This document shows positions 49,921-61,459 of a DNA stretch of 64,000 nucleotides, piece after piece. The notes below the pieces were generated by a model that saw nothing but the letters and a program-made list of their open reading frames with translations, searched no databases and was not told the origin of the DNA. The stretch comes from Gossypium raimondii (lineage: Eukaryota; Streptophyta; Magnoliopsida; Malvales; Malvaceae). The stretch is from contig NC_068569.1 in the NCBI RefSeq assembly GCF_025698545.1, positions 18,476,001 through 18,540,000 on the forward strand, given 5' to 3'. Each line of letters begins with the position of its first letter. Position 1 is the first letter of the stretch. The translations under genes and the position numbers were made by a program.

Positions 49921-52080
49921 ACTTTTAAATTCTTACCAAACTAATGATAATTAGAGAATATCAAAATTTATGCTTCAAATGCTTAAACTTCCGTGATAGA
50001 GAAAGCAAAAAGTATGAGCGGAAGAAGATAATCCCCGTTGGAATTAATAACCGTCGTTTACTCTTAGTCCTCAAAATTGCTCTCTTGTTGGCTGGTCTAC
50101 CATGTGATGCCATTGTACCGTATTGGACAAATTGACTTATGTAATTACTTTTGGAAAAGGAGAAATGCCAGGGAAACTTATTTGAAATTTGCAGAGGAAA
50201 ACAGTTCATTAGGAATTATGCCTCGCTTACTATTTGCTATACTTTAAGATCAATCGTTGCATTCCGTCTCAAACTCAATGCTTTTTTTAAAAACCTTTTA
50301 TTTTTTAAAATCATGTTTAAAATATAAATTGAAATTTTTAGACAAATACTAAAATATGCTTTTAAGTCTTTGTGGTATTTATATATTTAAAATTTAGTTT
50401 TTTTCAAAATTTAGTCTATTTTTCAAAATTTAAAATTTAGGTACAATTATTAACATCGTTAAAATTCTTTTATTAAATCATTGTGACAATTTGGAAAAAA
50501 AACTTATTCAGCAGTCTTGTAACAAAAAGAAATGACGTTGTAATAAACATTAGTTTAATAGAAAATTTTTAACGACAATTGGACTTGCATTTTTAACTCG
50601 ACAAAGTAGAGGATTCAAATTCTTTAAAATAAAAGTAAAAAATTAAATTTTAAATATATAAAGAGTACAAAGACTTAAATTAAAATTTAACTATAATTTT
50701 TTGAAACATAACCTTAATTCGATTTTACTCAACCCATAAATATCTCTTGCCCTAATATTGTTATTGAGCCAAGGCCTTATTAGTTATATTTTAATATTTT
50801 AATTCAATATTTCTTTTCTATTAATATCAAGACTTGATTGAAATGGTAATTGAAGCTTTCGCTTGGCACTTAAGGGGCACATGTTCAAACTCTATCATTC
50901 CTCTTTCCCTAATATTATATGATAAAAAATACTATATATAATACTGTTGAGTTGGTTTCACCAATCAATCGAGCACTAGTTTAGTTGTGAATTTACCAAA
51001 AACTAATTTATTTAACAAAACAACAAATATGATTTTAATGATGTTTATGTTTTTTTTATTATATATTTTTTGATAAATCTAGAAAAATTTATACATGTAA
51101 CGAAGTTTAAACTTAAGACACCTTAATGTTCACTCTCTCAAGTTTACCATTTTAACCAAAGTCATATTTTGTTTTTGATGAGGGGATGTCAGACTCGCTT
51201 TAGAGAAGTTTTCGAAGTGTCGATTGTTGGGAGACAACAAATCCTTTAGCGGTGCTCAATTTTGTGCCCGGAGTGTCTATACTCAATTTTATCCTTCGGT
51301 TTTGTCTCCCGACTTCACGGAGAGCCTCAAGAGGTTCACAGGGTAGGAGTGCCACACCCACCAAGGAAATGTGAGCATTTGCTCTTAGTGGGGTTTGAAT
51401 TCATGATCTTTATATGGCATTTTTGGATAATATGAAAGAAGTTTTTGTTTATTAACTCTGAAGACAACCTCAAAAGATTTATGGAGTGCCCACACCGTAA
51501 ACCCCTTCGAAATTACCTACAGAGACGAAAGACAAGACTGAAAGATAAAATCCAACATAGTTGCTTCAAGCACTAAGGGTCCGTTAGTACTTTAAGAACT
51601 TTGCTAAGAGCTAATCTGACCTCCAATAATTTTTATGTAAATTTTTAATAAATTTATTACCGAGTATTTCTATAAGCCAGTATAATATAAACCATCTCTT
51701 TAAACTTTTTTTTTTACGCGATTGATGAGTTATTAACTAAGAAAAGACGAAACTGTCAGATCTACTCAAACGAAACACTGCTCACACAAGTAAAACGATG
51801 GGAAAAAAACAAAGACGATATTTTCTTTTGGCCATAACAAACACACAATTTCAACTATGAAATTCAAGGAATATAATAAAATAAAACGTTTCTTTTTATC
51901 TTGGCCATCAAATTCATCGTACACAAAAAGGAAGATTATAATATTGTCTTCCTTACCAATCCAGGTCCATGTCTATAATATTTTGTTTCCCCGTTTCTCT
52001 ACTTGCCGTTCCACACTTTTTTTTCCAACCCTTTTTCTAGACATTAAGGAATCTGTTCTCATCACAACTAACAAGTACTT
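49921..52080. other. Intergenic region before the tandem gene pair
   Basis: AT-rich. The block at 51170-51600 is more balanced and looks like non-coding transposon debris, with no domain I can identify. The last 200 bases (51880-52080) are rich in TTC/TTT and probably form the promoter and leader of the next gene. The frame at 51857-52210 overlaps exon 1 of that gene in another phase and is a shadow. Confidence 0.5.
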
Positions 52081-53205
52081 ATGTCGAGTAGTTCAGGTTT
52101 TATCCTTCCATGCAAGGTTCCCATGGAATCCCGCAAATCCCACCCTTCTATTGTTTGTTTCAGTGAAATCTTGGTGGAACCAAACCACAAGGGGAAACAT
52201 CAGATTCTAAGAAACTCCAAGTTTCAACCTCTGGGCAGTGGTCTTAGATTCCAAATTACTGACAGACATAGTTACATGGTCTTCTGCAACAGTAGTGTTG
52301 AACAAGGACCTGTAATCCCTTCTAGCCCTGCTCCTGCTCCTGGATCCTGGTTTGTCTTTTATATATGTATTTGAAAGGAAAATATATCTTTTAATTTTGC
52401 TCTTCAATGAGGTTTGTCACAGTCATTTCTAAATTTCCAGGAAACCTTGGATTCTGGGATTTCTGATGAGTATAATCCTACCCTTTTGGAGGGGAAACTG
52501 GCGGCCATTATTAAAACTCAAACGTGAGCACTACCCCTCAATATCGTCAATAATTTCTATATATATATACTTCTTGAGCCTAAATTTAGATATGTTGCTG
52601 TATATATGTCTGTAGAGGAAGCTGAAACTGTAATAGACACGGTGGAAACCGTGACGGATATCGTAGAAAAAGTAGCGGAGCAAGTGAAGCAAGTGGCGGA
52701 TAAGGTTGGCGATAGTCTACCAGAAGGCAAACTTAAAGATGCGCTTGAAATTGCTGAAGATATGGCCGAAGGAACAGTCGACGATGCACGCATAGTCGGA
52801 GAGTTCATTGACAAGGTATTGCAATTAACTAAATGCCTTTGTTTTTACCTTTATTTTAATTCTTTATTAACAATTGGATAAGAAAGCTGGTAATTCATTA
52901 TCCTGTATATATTATGTAGACTTTGCGCATCATGATTGGTTCCAATCAAATCCAAGAAATTAAAGATCAGCAACACCTAATTCCTGACATAAATGTTTTA
53001 ATATATTTCTAATTCGAATTAGTACACTAAAACCCGCAACTCCTATAATCTATATATTGAGCCTACTAATAAACTAAATATAATGCAGGTAGAAGATATG
53101 GTAGACCAAGTGGAAGAAGAGTTGGAATCTTTAATAAAACCAAACAGTGGTGATGATGAAGAAGAAGTCAAAGAGAAAAACCAAAAGGGCAAGGGGCATG
53201 TTTAG
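52081..53205 (+). CDS. Unrecognised protein, probably plastid-targeted, one membrane segment plus amphipathic region (tandem copy 1)
   Basis: Four exons by frame, phase and GT-AG: 52081-52349, 52441-52523, 52616-52815 and 53089-53205, giving 222 residues. The N-terminus (MSSSSGFILPCKVPMESRKS) is Ser-rich and basic with few acidic residues, like a plastid transit peptide. A proline-rich hinge (PSSPAPAPGSW) leads to one hydrophobic segment with aromatic borders, WILGFLMSIILPFWRGNWRP (93-112). After PLLKLK comes a long amphipathic helical stretch (118-184) of valine and acidic or basic repeats (VIDTVETVTDIVEKVAEQVK). The tail (185-222) is highly acidic, then lysine-rich. I do not recognise a named family. 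The layout suggests a membrane-anchored plastid protein whose helix lies on a membrane surface or self-associates. A diverged copy with the same exon phases follows 2.4 kb downstream. Confidence 0.75.
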
Positions 53206-54993
53206 GCAAAAAATTGGTACACCTCCACCACTATTCAATTGCAATAATTAACTTGGATGAATGGAGACTACTTGAATGAATCTTATATATTTTTTAAATT
53301 TTTTAAATCTCTAAAACTTTTTTATGAAAAAGAAAAGGGAAAGCTTTGCTTCACATATTCTCACACCATAATTACCAACTATTATCGTCTATCATCGTTT
53401 TAACGAATCAATTTGGATCTCTCAATGACCTAGTCCACGAGCTCACCTCACTCAAAAACCTCACCAGTCGTGACTTATGGTAGTCCACTCTCAACAGAGT
53501 TTCTCGAGCCTGTTCCCTCAACCTCCTAACCAACCCCCACAACCACCTTATCTACCTTACCTACAACATTCTCGCCCTCTCGAAACTACGTTGTTTCATA
53601 GATTCTTCAAACGAGCTTGACACTCGCAATGACTAAAATGACCACCATACGAAACTTGCTCTCAACTTTACCAAAACTAGTTTGGTTCCATGCTCCCTCT
53701 CTCTTCGGTTCACCCATACTCGGCTTCCAATCAAGCTTTTTTGGGAATATCTAAGAAGGTTTAGATTAATTTTATTGTTTGTTTAATTTTATTCATCAGA
53801 AAATGAAAGAAAATGAAAGGAATAATCTACACGATTATGTAAAAATTTGGAAATGAAAAAAAAAATATTTTGAATATAAATAATTCAATTTATGTTTAAA
53901 TTTAATTAAGGATATAGTTTTTCTATATTGATTAGTTAGATCCAATTTTAGTTTCAAAGTTAGGTTATATTCAAAATTAGATTTGATTAAGAATGATTGG
54001 TATTCGATTTTGAGTGAAATTCAATTTAGGAATCATGTGAAAGAAATAAGGACTTGGTTTATTTGGTGGGCAAAAATCATGTTTCTGCAGTGAAGAATAT
54101 GAGAAGAGAGAAAAACAAAGGGGAAGAAGAAAAGGAAAATAAAGAAATAAAAAAATTAAATTGTTCAAAAAATAAAAGTATAGGGATTAGTTTTAACAAA
54201 TGGAAAACATAAAAAAAATTACGTTAAAAAAAATGGAGAATGAATGAAAACATAAGAAGTAGAAGAGAATGGAAACTAAAGAAAAAAAAGTTCAAAAAAA
54301 AAGAAAAAATATTAATTTACTCAAACCGAAAAAATATAGGACCAATTGTATAATTTAACCTAAAATTTTCATTTGGAATAATGGTTTAACGTGTCACGTC
54401 AGCTTACCGTTACATCGTTAATGGCAATTAATGATTCAGCGACTAAAATATTATAACATGATAACGTAAGTGACTAAAATGTAATCAAAGGCAAATAAAA
54501 GTGACTATTTTAATAGGTTACCCTGCGACATATGGGCCCTATTTTTAAACTTCTTTATATAATATTTATATTATTTGGACGTATTTTTTAAATTTCTTTG
54601 TTTTAATAATGAAAGGGAATAATACACATCCATCTAAATTATTGTTGCTTGATAATTAAAAAGATGTTTTTACTTATAATGTGAAATATTAGCTATTCAT
54701 TTTAAACGGAATGTTTAAATTAATTGATATTAATTTTTGAGATTATTAAATATCTATTTTTATATTTTTATTTTTCAATCATATTATTAGATATTACATT
54801 TTATTTTATTTTATTAATAAATAAATAAAATAAATTATAGTTAATACATTAATCAATAAAAAGAAAATAGTATATGAATGTAAGAGTCAAAACATATTCG
54901 AAATGAGAAAAATGCCTCAAATTAACAACTTGCATTCTTTGAAAAGGAAAAGGGCAAAGGGTTTGTTGCGTTTCAAAATTGAACACTAATATC
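53206..54993. other. Spacer between the tandem genes
   Basis: Mostly AT-rich. The block at 53390-53765 is C-rich on the plus strand and gives fragments of plausible coding sequence (DLVHELTSLKNLTSRDL in one frame), interrupted by stops. I cannot name its source; it may be a gene fragment carried in by a transposon. The rest shows long purine runs (53820-54330) and no genes. Confidence 0.5.
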
Positions 54994-55518
54994 TAGGTTA
55001 AATTATGTTATTAGTCCTTATACTTTACAAAAGTTGTGGATTTAATTTTTATACTTTAAATTGGTTATTTTAGTTTTGTACTTTTCAAATTTGAAAATTT
55101 CAGTCATCACCAAACAATAATTATAAATTCATTAAGCCTTTTTATTTCTAAAATTTGACACGACAAATATTACCATGTGTAATATCATGTCGGTTTGTTA
55201 TTTTCATATATTACTAACTAAAAATCTAGTTAATTGATTAACAACTGTCATTTACGTCAAGACTGAAATTTCAAAATTTGAAAACTACAGGACTTAGAAT
55301 GATTCAATTGAATAATATGGACTAAATTTAGAACTGTATGCATAGTACAAAACTACTAACTGAATTTAACCGAACAAATTTAATTGCTACAATTTGGGTC
55401 AGGACTAAAATATCAAATTTAAAAAAGTAAAAGGACTAAATTTGATCAATTGAAAAAGTACAAGGACTAAATCAAAAACTTTTAAAAAGGACAGGGACTA
55501 ATAGCAGAATTTAACCTA
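54994..55518. mobile_element. MITE with about 23 bp inverted ends, TA-flanked
   Basis: The left end TAGGTTAAATTATGTTATTA then GTCC and the right end in reverse complement TAGGTTAAATTCTGCTATTA then GTCC match closely. Both ends sit at TA dinucleotides, which fits the TA target of Tc1/mariner-like MITEs; the superfamily is an inference. Further inside, both arms have GATTTAGTCC or GATTTAATTT-like phrases. It ends only 124 bases before the ATG of the next gene, so it forms part of that gene's promoter or leader. No coding capacity. Confidence 0.75.
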
Positions 55519-55641
55519 ATATTTATATTACCATTTTGCAGTACCATATGTGGAAAAATATTGTGGTGCATATCTAACTGGGTTTGATCTGAGAGAGGTA
55601 AATTAGGTTGTTGAACAAGGCTAATTTCATAGCAGAAAAAT

Positions 55642-58600
55642 ATGTTGACCATCGGATCAATTGTTGTTCTTGGTCCTGGCAAAGCTGAGTGCCTTCATCA
55701 GGAGCCCTTATGCAGATCACAACTCAAAAAAAACACTGCTCTTTGTTTGCCCAATATCTCAAAGCAAAACAACGGGCAGCTGTTTCAGAGAAATCAAACC
55801 TTCCCATCACTCATCAATGGAGGTTGCAGAAACAAGAAGATGAAGTATAACTTGGCTTTTTGTTTTTCTTCTTATCTCCATATGCTAATGCTAGCTGTTT
55901 TGATTGCTTTCCTTGATTTTGAAAAGATTCAGGAAAAATATGCAAGTGATCAGCTGCAGTTTGGAATCAGGGCAACCATCATTTCCTTTTAATCTTATTC
56001 CTGCCGGTTCCAGTTGGTAATTAATTAATAAAACATGCAAATAATTAATACATCTTCATTATGCTATTTGTATTAAAAGAATTAGCACTGAGATATTGAC
56101 AGTGCAGGCAACTGTGGGCTCTGGGAACGTTAGTACCACTTCTCCTCTCCTTCACAACGAGCAAATGGGGGCCATTCTTAAAACTGAAAAGTAAGGATCT
56201 TCTTCTTTCTTCTTAAAGTAACCAGGCATTTCATTTACTTATCTTTATTTGTTGGGTTCATATATGTGTAGATGAGGCTGATAACATGCTAGAGGCAGCT
56301 GAACAGATAACGGATGTGGTGGAAGACGTGGCGGGGAAAGTGGAGGAGATAGCAGATCAGGTCGGCGAACAGCTGCCGGACGGTGGAAAACTTCGGGCTA
56401 CTCTTGAATTGGTTGAGGATTTAGCCGAGGAAACAGCTAAGAACGCACATCTCGCCGGAGATCTCATAGACAAGGTTAGCACTTAGCATTCCACCTAATT
56501 ATTTTGATTATAAAATTAACCTCGGGTTTTTCTTTTCATGAGAAACATGTTATTTTATTCCAACTCAATTATCACATACTTTATCTTTTTGCTCAATTAT
56601 TGTACTTCACACTGCAATTTCAAAAGAAAATTACGGCTTTTTTTCAGAAATAACCAAAATAAATTATTTATTTATAAAAATATCTATTTGTGAAATTATA
56701 TACGAAATAATCTGTTTTGAATAGTGAATCTCGGTGTCACTATTGCCATTAGCGGCACCACTTTTCATAATGGGCTAATCATATACTAATTTTTAAAAAA
56801 TAATAATTTTTTTGGGTGCTATTGTTGTCATTGGCAACACCAGATTAAAGTGATTATATAAAATGTTCAGGGACTTATTAAGCAATTACAGATTGGATGA
56901 AAGCAAAAGGCGCCGCCATGACTACATGCGGGCTCCCAATTAAATGCTTTTAGCCTATTTGCATGTTAGGTCTGTTCTATTTTAAAATTAAATTTAAATA
57001 GTTCCTAAAAATATAAGAATAATAAAAATAAAAATTTTTCATTTTTATATTTTTAAAAAATAATAAACTTAAAAGTTATATAAAATTATTACTTAAATTA
57101 CCCAAATATATCCCTAATAATTTTCAAAATCTTATATTTTTGAAGGACTATTTGAATTTAATTTCAAAAGATGACAAACCTAACATGCAAATAAACTAAA
57201 AATTTAAAAGCATTTAATTTGGCAGCCGGACTAGTGATGGCAAGCATTTTTTTTCCGTCAAATCTAAAAAGGTTATTATTTCATTAGGTTCCTGAATGTT
57301 TTATATAATTACACTTCAGTCTGATGTCACTAATACCAACGATGACACCTAAAAAATTATTATTTTTTAAAACTAGCCAATGATTGGCCCATTATGAAGG
57401 GTGATGCCGCCAATGGCAGCGACGGTATCGAGATTCACAGTTCAAAACGAGTCATTTTTATACATAATTTTACAAATGAGTCATTTTCGTAAATAATTAA
57501 TTTATTTAGATTATTTCTAAAAAAGCCAAAAATTACAGATATAGGCATCATCATATTACTTATTTATTAAATAAATAAATTATTTGTTTATTATTTTAAA
57601 AATTAATGATGAAGTTATTTGTAATTTTCCTTAATTATAATTGTTTTACATTTTATACATCTGATATTTAGTTTTTTACTCTTTTTTTTAATATTAAGGC
57701 CTACTTTTATTTTAACGAATTTAGACCATATTCCTCGTTACATTTGTGAAGCTAGAAGTATTTTTTTTACCACAAAAACAGTGAAGAATAATTGGCTTTT
57801 TGGAGTCAAAATTATGGTGGGAAAACATTTTTTTTTTATCAAAGCAATTTTCAACCACAAGAGTAATGGAGAACTAGCCCTTAGTTCCTCTAGTTTCATT
57901 TAAAAAATGTAGGTCTAATCGTTAATATTATTAAAATTCTTTTGACAAATTTTTGTTCATTACAAATGTTATTTTTAGTTACATGGATATCATGTGATTT
58001 TTTTTAATTTTGAAATGTTACACTAGCATATTTAATAGGAAAATTTTAAGGATGTTAATAAAACTTTAATTAAAATAAAGATGGAGAGATTAAATTCTAA
58101 ATTTATGAAGAGTACATAAATTTATTAGATATTTTAATTTTAATTTTATTACATTTTAAAAGCACGAGTCACTTTATTAAATTCAACTTGCAATTATGCG
58201 AAATGATGGTATGAAACATGGATATTATCTATTTCCAATAATTTAATGCCACGTTAGTAATTTCATTCTAATTTTCAAGATTCTCATTTAAATTTTATTT
58301 TTTCAATATGAAAACGTTGATATGACATTAAACTATTAGAAAAGGATATAAATAAAGTGGTGTCACTTGTTTATACAATCTTTTTTACAATTATTGATCA
58401 TCATCAATAATTGAGTGATTTATTATTTATTTAAAATATACAAATATATACGTATTATTTTTATTTAACATTTAGTTATTAAAAGCTTTAAAACATAAAA
58501 GATATAATGTATTTTAAATTATATAATAAGAGTATAAAAAATAAATCAAATGTTGGACGATATTTCTATGTTTAGACAAATACCTTTTTTGATGCTTAAA

Positions 58601-58715
58601 AATTTTCTTTTTAAAATCTAAAATGCAGGTGCAAGAAATTGAAGATAAGATGGAGTCTTTAATGGAAGCAGTCGACACTAAGGACAACAAGAAACTCAAA
58701 GACGTGCAGGATTGA
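55642..58715 (+). CDS. Unrecognised protein, probably plastid-targeted (tandem copy 2)
   Basis: Five exons by phase: 55642-55822, 55971-56016, 56108-56190, 56272-56474 and 58629-58715, giving 199 residues. Exon 56108-56190 is 83 bp, exactly as in copy 1, and encodes QLWALGTLVPLLLSFTTSKW then GPFLKLK, parallel to the KPWILGFL and PLLKLK of copy 1. The next exon repeats the amphipathic design (EEIADQVGEQLPDGGKLRAT, then LELVEDLAEE and LAGDLIDK), and the tail is short and charged. The 55823-55970 intron, absent from copy 1, is the least certain part; without it the frames do not meet. The last intron is 2154 bp long because it holds an 893 bp foldback transposon. No named family is recognised. 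Confidence 0.68.
56635..57527. mobile_element. Foldback DNA transposon in the last intron of tandem copy 2 (Mutator-like, inferred)
   Basis: The ends GGCTTTTTTTCAGAAATAA and, in reverse complement, GGCTTTTTTAGAAATAATC are inverted repeats that run far inward: GAATCTCGGTGTCACTATTG on the left pairs with GAATCTCGATACCGTCGCTG in reverse complement on the right, then TTCATAATGGGC on both sides. Near the centre TGCATGTTAGGT and ACCTAACATGCA still pair, so nearly all 893 bp folds back. The flanks are GAAAATTAC (56626-56634) and AAAAATTAC (57528-57536), a 9 bp duplication with one mismatch, the size typical of Mutator-like elements. No transposase. It shares its end style and the GGCACCA core with the array at 11380-12655. 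Confidence 0.8.
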
Positions 58716-59044
58716 TGGTGTTAATGTGGATAGTTGGGAGCTGAATCCTTTAAAATAATAAATATAATTTAATTTCTAACCCTCTAAAATTTGTTTTGTT
58801 TGAATGGAAAGTATCAACAAATAACTAAACTACTTGTCATATAATGAACTACTTTGTATAAGATCACCTTATAATATATAATAGGATACATTTACATTTT
58901 TGTTTTTTGCTGCAAAAATCTATTCCAAAATGACACAAACACAACAAATATTTGTTATTTGGGTTACTGGCCCAAATAGAAAAAAGTAAAAAGAAAAGAT
59001 ATTGCCAGGTAAGCAGTAGGGCCACGTTATAGATATTTGGAGTT

Positions 59045-59439
59045 AAATATGGCATAAGTCCTTGTGCTTTTTAAAAATGTGGAATTTAGTTCTTATCTTT
59101 CTATTTTCAAGAACTTAGTACCTTTACTTTTCAGATTTTAAAATTTAAGTCAATTTGTTAATCTTGTTACTTTTTTAGTTAAATTCAAGTTAACTACAAT
59201 TTCATTTTTAATTAAATGGATTGTAAGTGAATCTATATATTTTTTAAAAATCATACCAACAAATTTAACAAATAAATTTATTAGCGTTGACAGTTGGTCT
59301 TGAATTTTGAAATCTAAAAAGTAAAAGACTAAATTCCTTAAAATATTTTGCCAAAAATAAAAAATATATATATTGTATAGGGACTAAATTGTAAATATTT
59401 AAAAAGTATAAAAACTTGTGACGTATTTTCACCATATTT
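59045..59439. mobile_element. MITE with inverted AAATATGG ends
   Basis: Begins AAATATGGCATAAGTCCTTG; the end in reverse complement begins AAATATGGTGAAAATACGTC, and both arms continue to a shared CTTTTTAAA phrase. The middle carries AGTTAAATT-type phrases common in small Malvaceae MITEs. It lies about 310 bases before the coiled-coil gene and may belong to its distal promoter. No target duplication was confirmed. Confidence 0.5.
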
Positions 59440-59752
59440 GGGCTTTTAAAACGCAGTCTAACGGCTAGTCACGGCCACTTTTCATTCAATTTGAAACAAC
59501 TCAGCGAAAGTGAAAACACTCAAGAAAGAGAAAGACAAAAAGGGAGGAAAAAAAATCTCCTTCCGAAAGCCCCCCAAATTCCTCCATTTTTGTCTTCTAT
59601 TTCAAAATCCCTAACTCCAGTTCCGAATTACTTCTAATTTGTTACCCTTTTTCCCCCTACTTTTGACTCCACAGTTTCTCTACAAAGATTATCTTTTGGA
59701 TTTTGTGATATCTTGTGTTCTTCGTCAATCAAAATTTTGAGTGATTGAAAAC

Positions 59753-61459
59753 ATGGGGATTCCTCAAGAAATCGATGATTACATGAAAAGAACCATAGAT
59801 GATTCCTTAGGTCTTCCAATCTCCACTGAATCTTTGCAATTGAAACTCCGTTCCTCCGAAGAAACCCAGCGCCGCCTCCGTGAGCAGTATCTGTTACTTC
59901 TCTCAAAACTGAAAGAGAAAGACCAAATCATCGAGCGGTCAAAGGTGGGTCAACTTTAAAACAAAGCCAAAATATATTTGTATTCAAAATGTGAAATTAT
60001 TGACATTTTTAATGGTCCTCTCCCCCCCCCCCCCCCAAAGGCCGAAGCGAATATGAACGCAGTGGCGTTGAAGAGATTCGTGCAAGAGAATCAGAAGCTT
60101 GCGGCAGAGTGTGCAAATTTGTTAAGTCAGTGTAACAAATGGGAAAAAGAGTGTTTACTTTATGATCGTGATAGGGAGGCGTTGATGGATTTTGGAAATG
60201 AAGCTGATGAGAGGGCAAAGAAAGCTGAGATTAGGGTTCATGAATTGGAAGAGGAGTTAGGGAAGTTAAATGAAGAATTAAGGTTCTACCAACACCGTTA
60301 TGAGAGCCAAGGAGTAAATTTGAATTCTTTTCCCACTAATTTGTTGTTACTAAGTTCTTACTTCTTGTTTATTTTTTTGGACGGATTGATTAGTTTTCTT
60401 TTCTCGTAGTAAATAATGCGATTTTGCTGGATTCAATTGCTAAATTATGGATATTTAGCTTATAAAGAACGGGTTAAACATGTAAACGTAGTTGAATATG
60501 CATTGTGAAACCGTTCTTCTTTGTTGCTGATATCGTCCTAGACAAAACATAAGTTGAACACTGTAAAACTGCTTTGGGGAGATTAATTTCAGTTTTTGCT
60601 TGTCTATGATTGATTAGAAAACCTGCAATCATATATAGCTTAGTCAAGAACTATTATATCTCCATACTGACAATCATAGATCGCACTTGTAGATCGATTC
60701 TTCTTCCGAGGGCGCAATTGAGGAAGATAATTTACTTGAGCCAATTCTAGCAGCATTGATTTGTAAAATTGAAGTTACATCTGGACGTGCATTCTTGGAG
60801 GCAAATACTTCCCTTGAATCATGCCTAAGGTTGCTTAAAATGTGGAACAGGTGATGGTTTTCTTCTTTCACTGCTAAGGGCTTCTTCCATATTTCTGAAT
60901 CAGTTGTAATGACCTCTGGTGCTTTGCAGGTTGAGGCCTTCAACTCAAAAAATTTTGACACTAGCTGCTGAAGTAAAGACCCTTAAGAAAGACAAGGAAC
61001 ATCTCAGGATAAACCTTAGTAAAGCTGAAGAAGAGGTGAGAGAACCAAGGAATTTGGACATTGGGTATGCTTGTCGAAATTTGCTTTTGCCTTGTGACAA
61101 CAAGATATTTTATCTATATAGGTCAAAATTCTGTTTGAAGAAAACAACATATTGGATGAGGCGAACAAAAGATTAGTGAGGCAATCCCGTGAAGAAAAGA
61201 ATCTCCATGATTCTGGTCGGAAGCATACTGGTAGTGCATCTGCAAAGGTGAGGAAAGAGAACAACATCTTGGATTCTCTGTATTTGTTGGTCAGCACATT
61301 CATTAGTTTAATGCTACAATTTGCTTGATTGTGTCACAGACAAACAAACGAAAATCAAGTCCCAAGGTATGCAGCCCGATTGAGAAGAAGATTAACTTCA
61401 CTGAAACAGATTCAACAAGAAAGCCTCTGTCACCCTTCCGATATAACTCCCCGATTTAA
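59753..61459 (+). CDS. Coiled-coil protein of unknown function
   Basis: Six exons: 59753-59944, 60041-60313, 60693-60850, 60930-61035, 61122-61247 and 61340-61459, giving 324 residues; every junction is GT-AG and phase-consistent. The frame before 59753 has no earlier ATG, so MGIPQEIDDYMKRTIDDSLG is the chosen start. The region at about 28-160 is strongly coiled coil (LQLKLRSSEETQRRLREQYL, then a KRFVQENQKLAAECANLL block and a VHELEEELGKLNEELRF block). A second coiled coil is at about 230-275 (LTLAAEVKTLKKDKEHLRIN). The tail is basic and Ser/Pro-rich (KRKSSPK, RKPLSPFRYNSP) with possible proline-directed phosphorylation sites and a nuclear-signal-like KRK. The protein looks conserved in plants, but I cannot give it a tested function. 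The 5' leader at 59490-59750 is purine-rich and then pyrimidine-rich. Confidence 0.85.
60022..60036 (+). repeat. Fifteen-base cytosine run at a splice acceptor
   Basis: An uninterrupted C15 forms the polypyrimidine tract, followed by AAAG at 60037-60040, where exon 2 of the coiled-coil gene begins. Such a pure C run is rare in this AT-rich DNA and prone to length change; it could also be a site of sequencing error. Confidence 0.9.

Noticed and set aside
51857-52210. A 117-codon frame overlapping exon 1 of tandem copy 1
   Set aside because: Different phase from the spliced gene, no domain, and it starts in promoter-like TTC-rich sequence.
55661-55843. Alternative first exon frame for tandem copy 2
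   Set aside because: It ends at a stop before the conserved membrane exon, and no donor gives the right phase; the 55642 frame with a donor at 55822 does.
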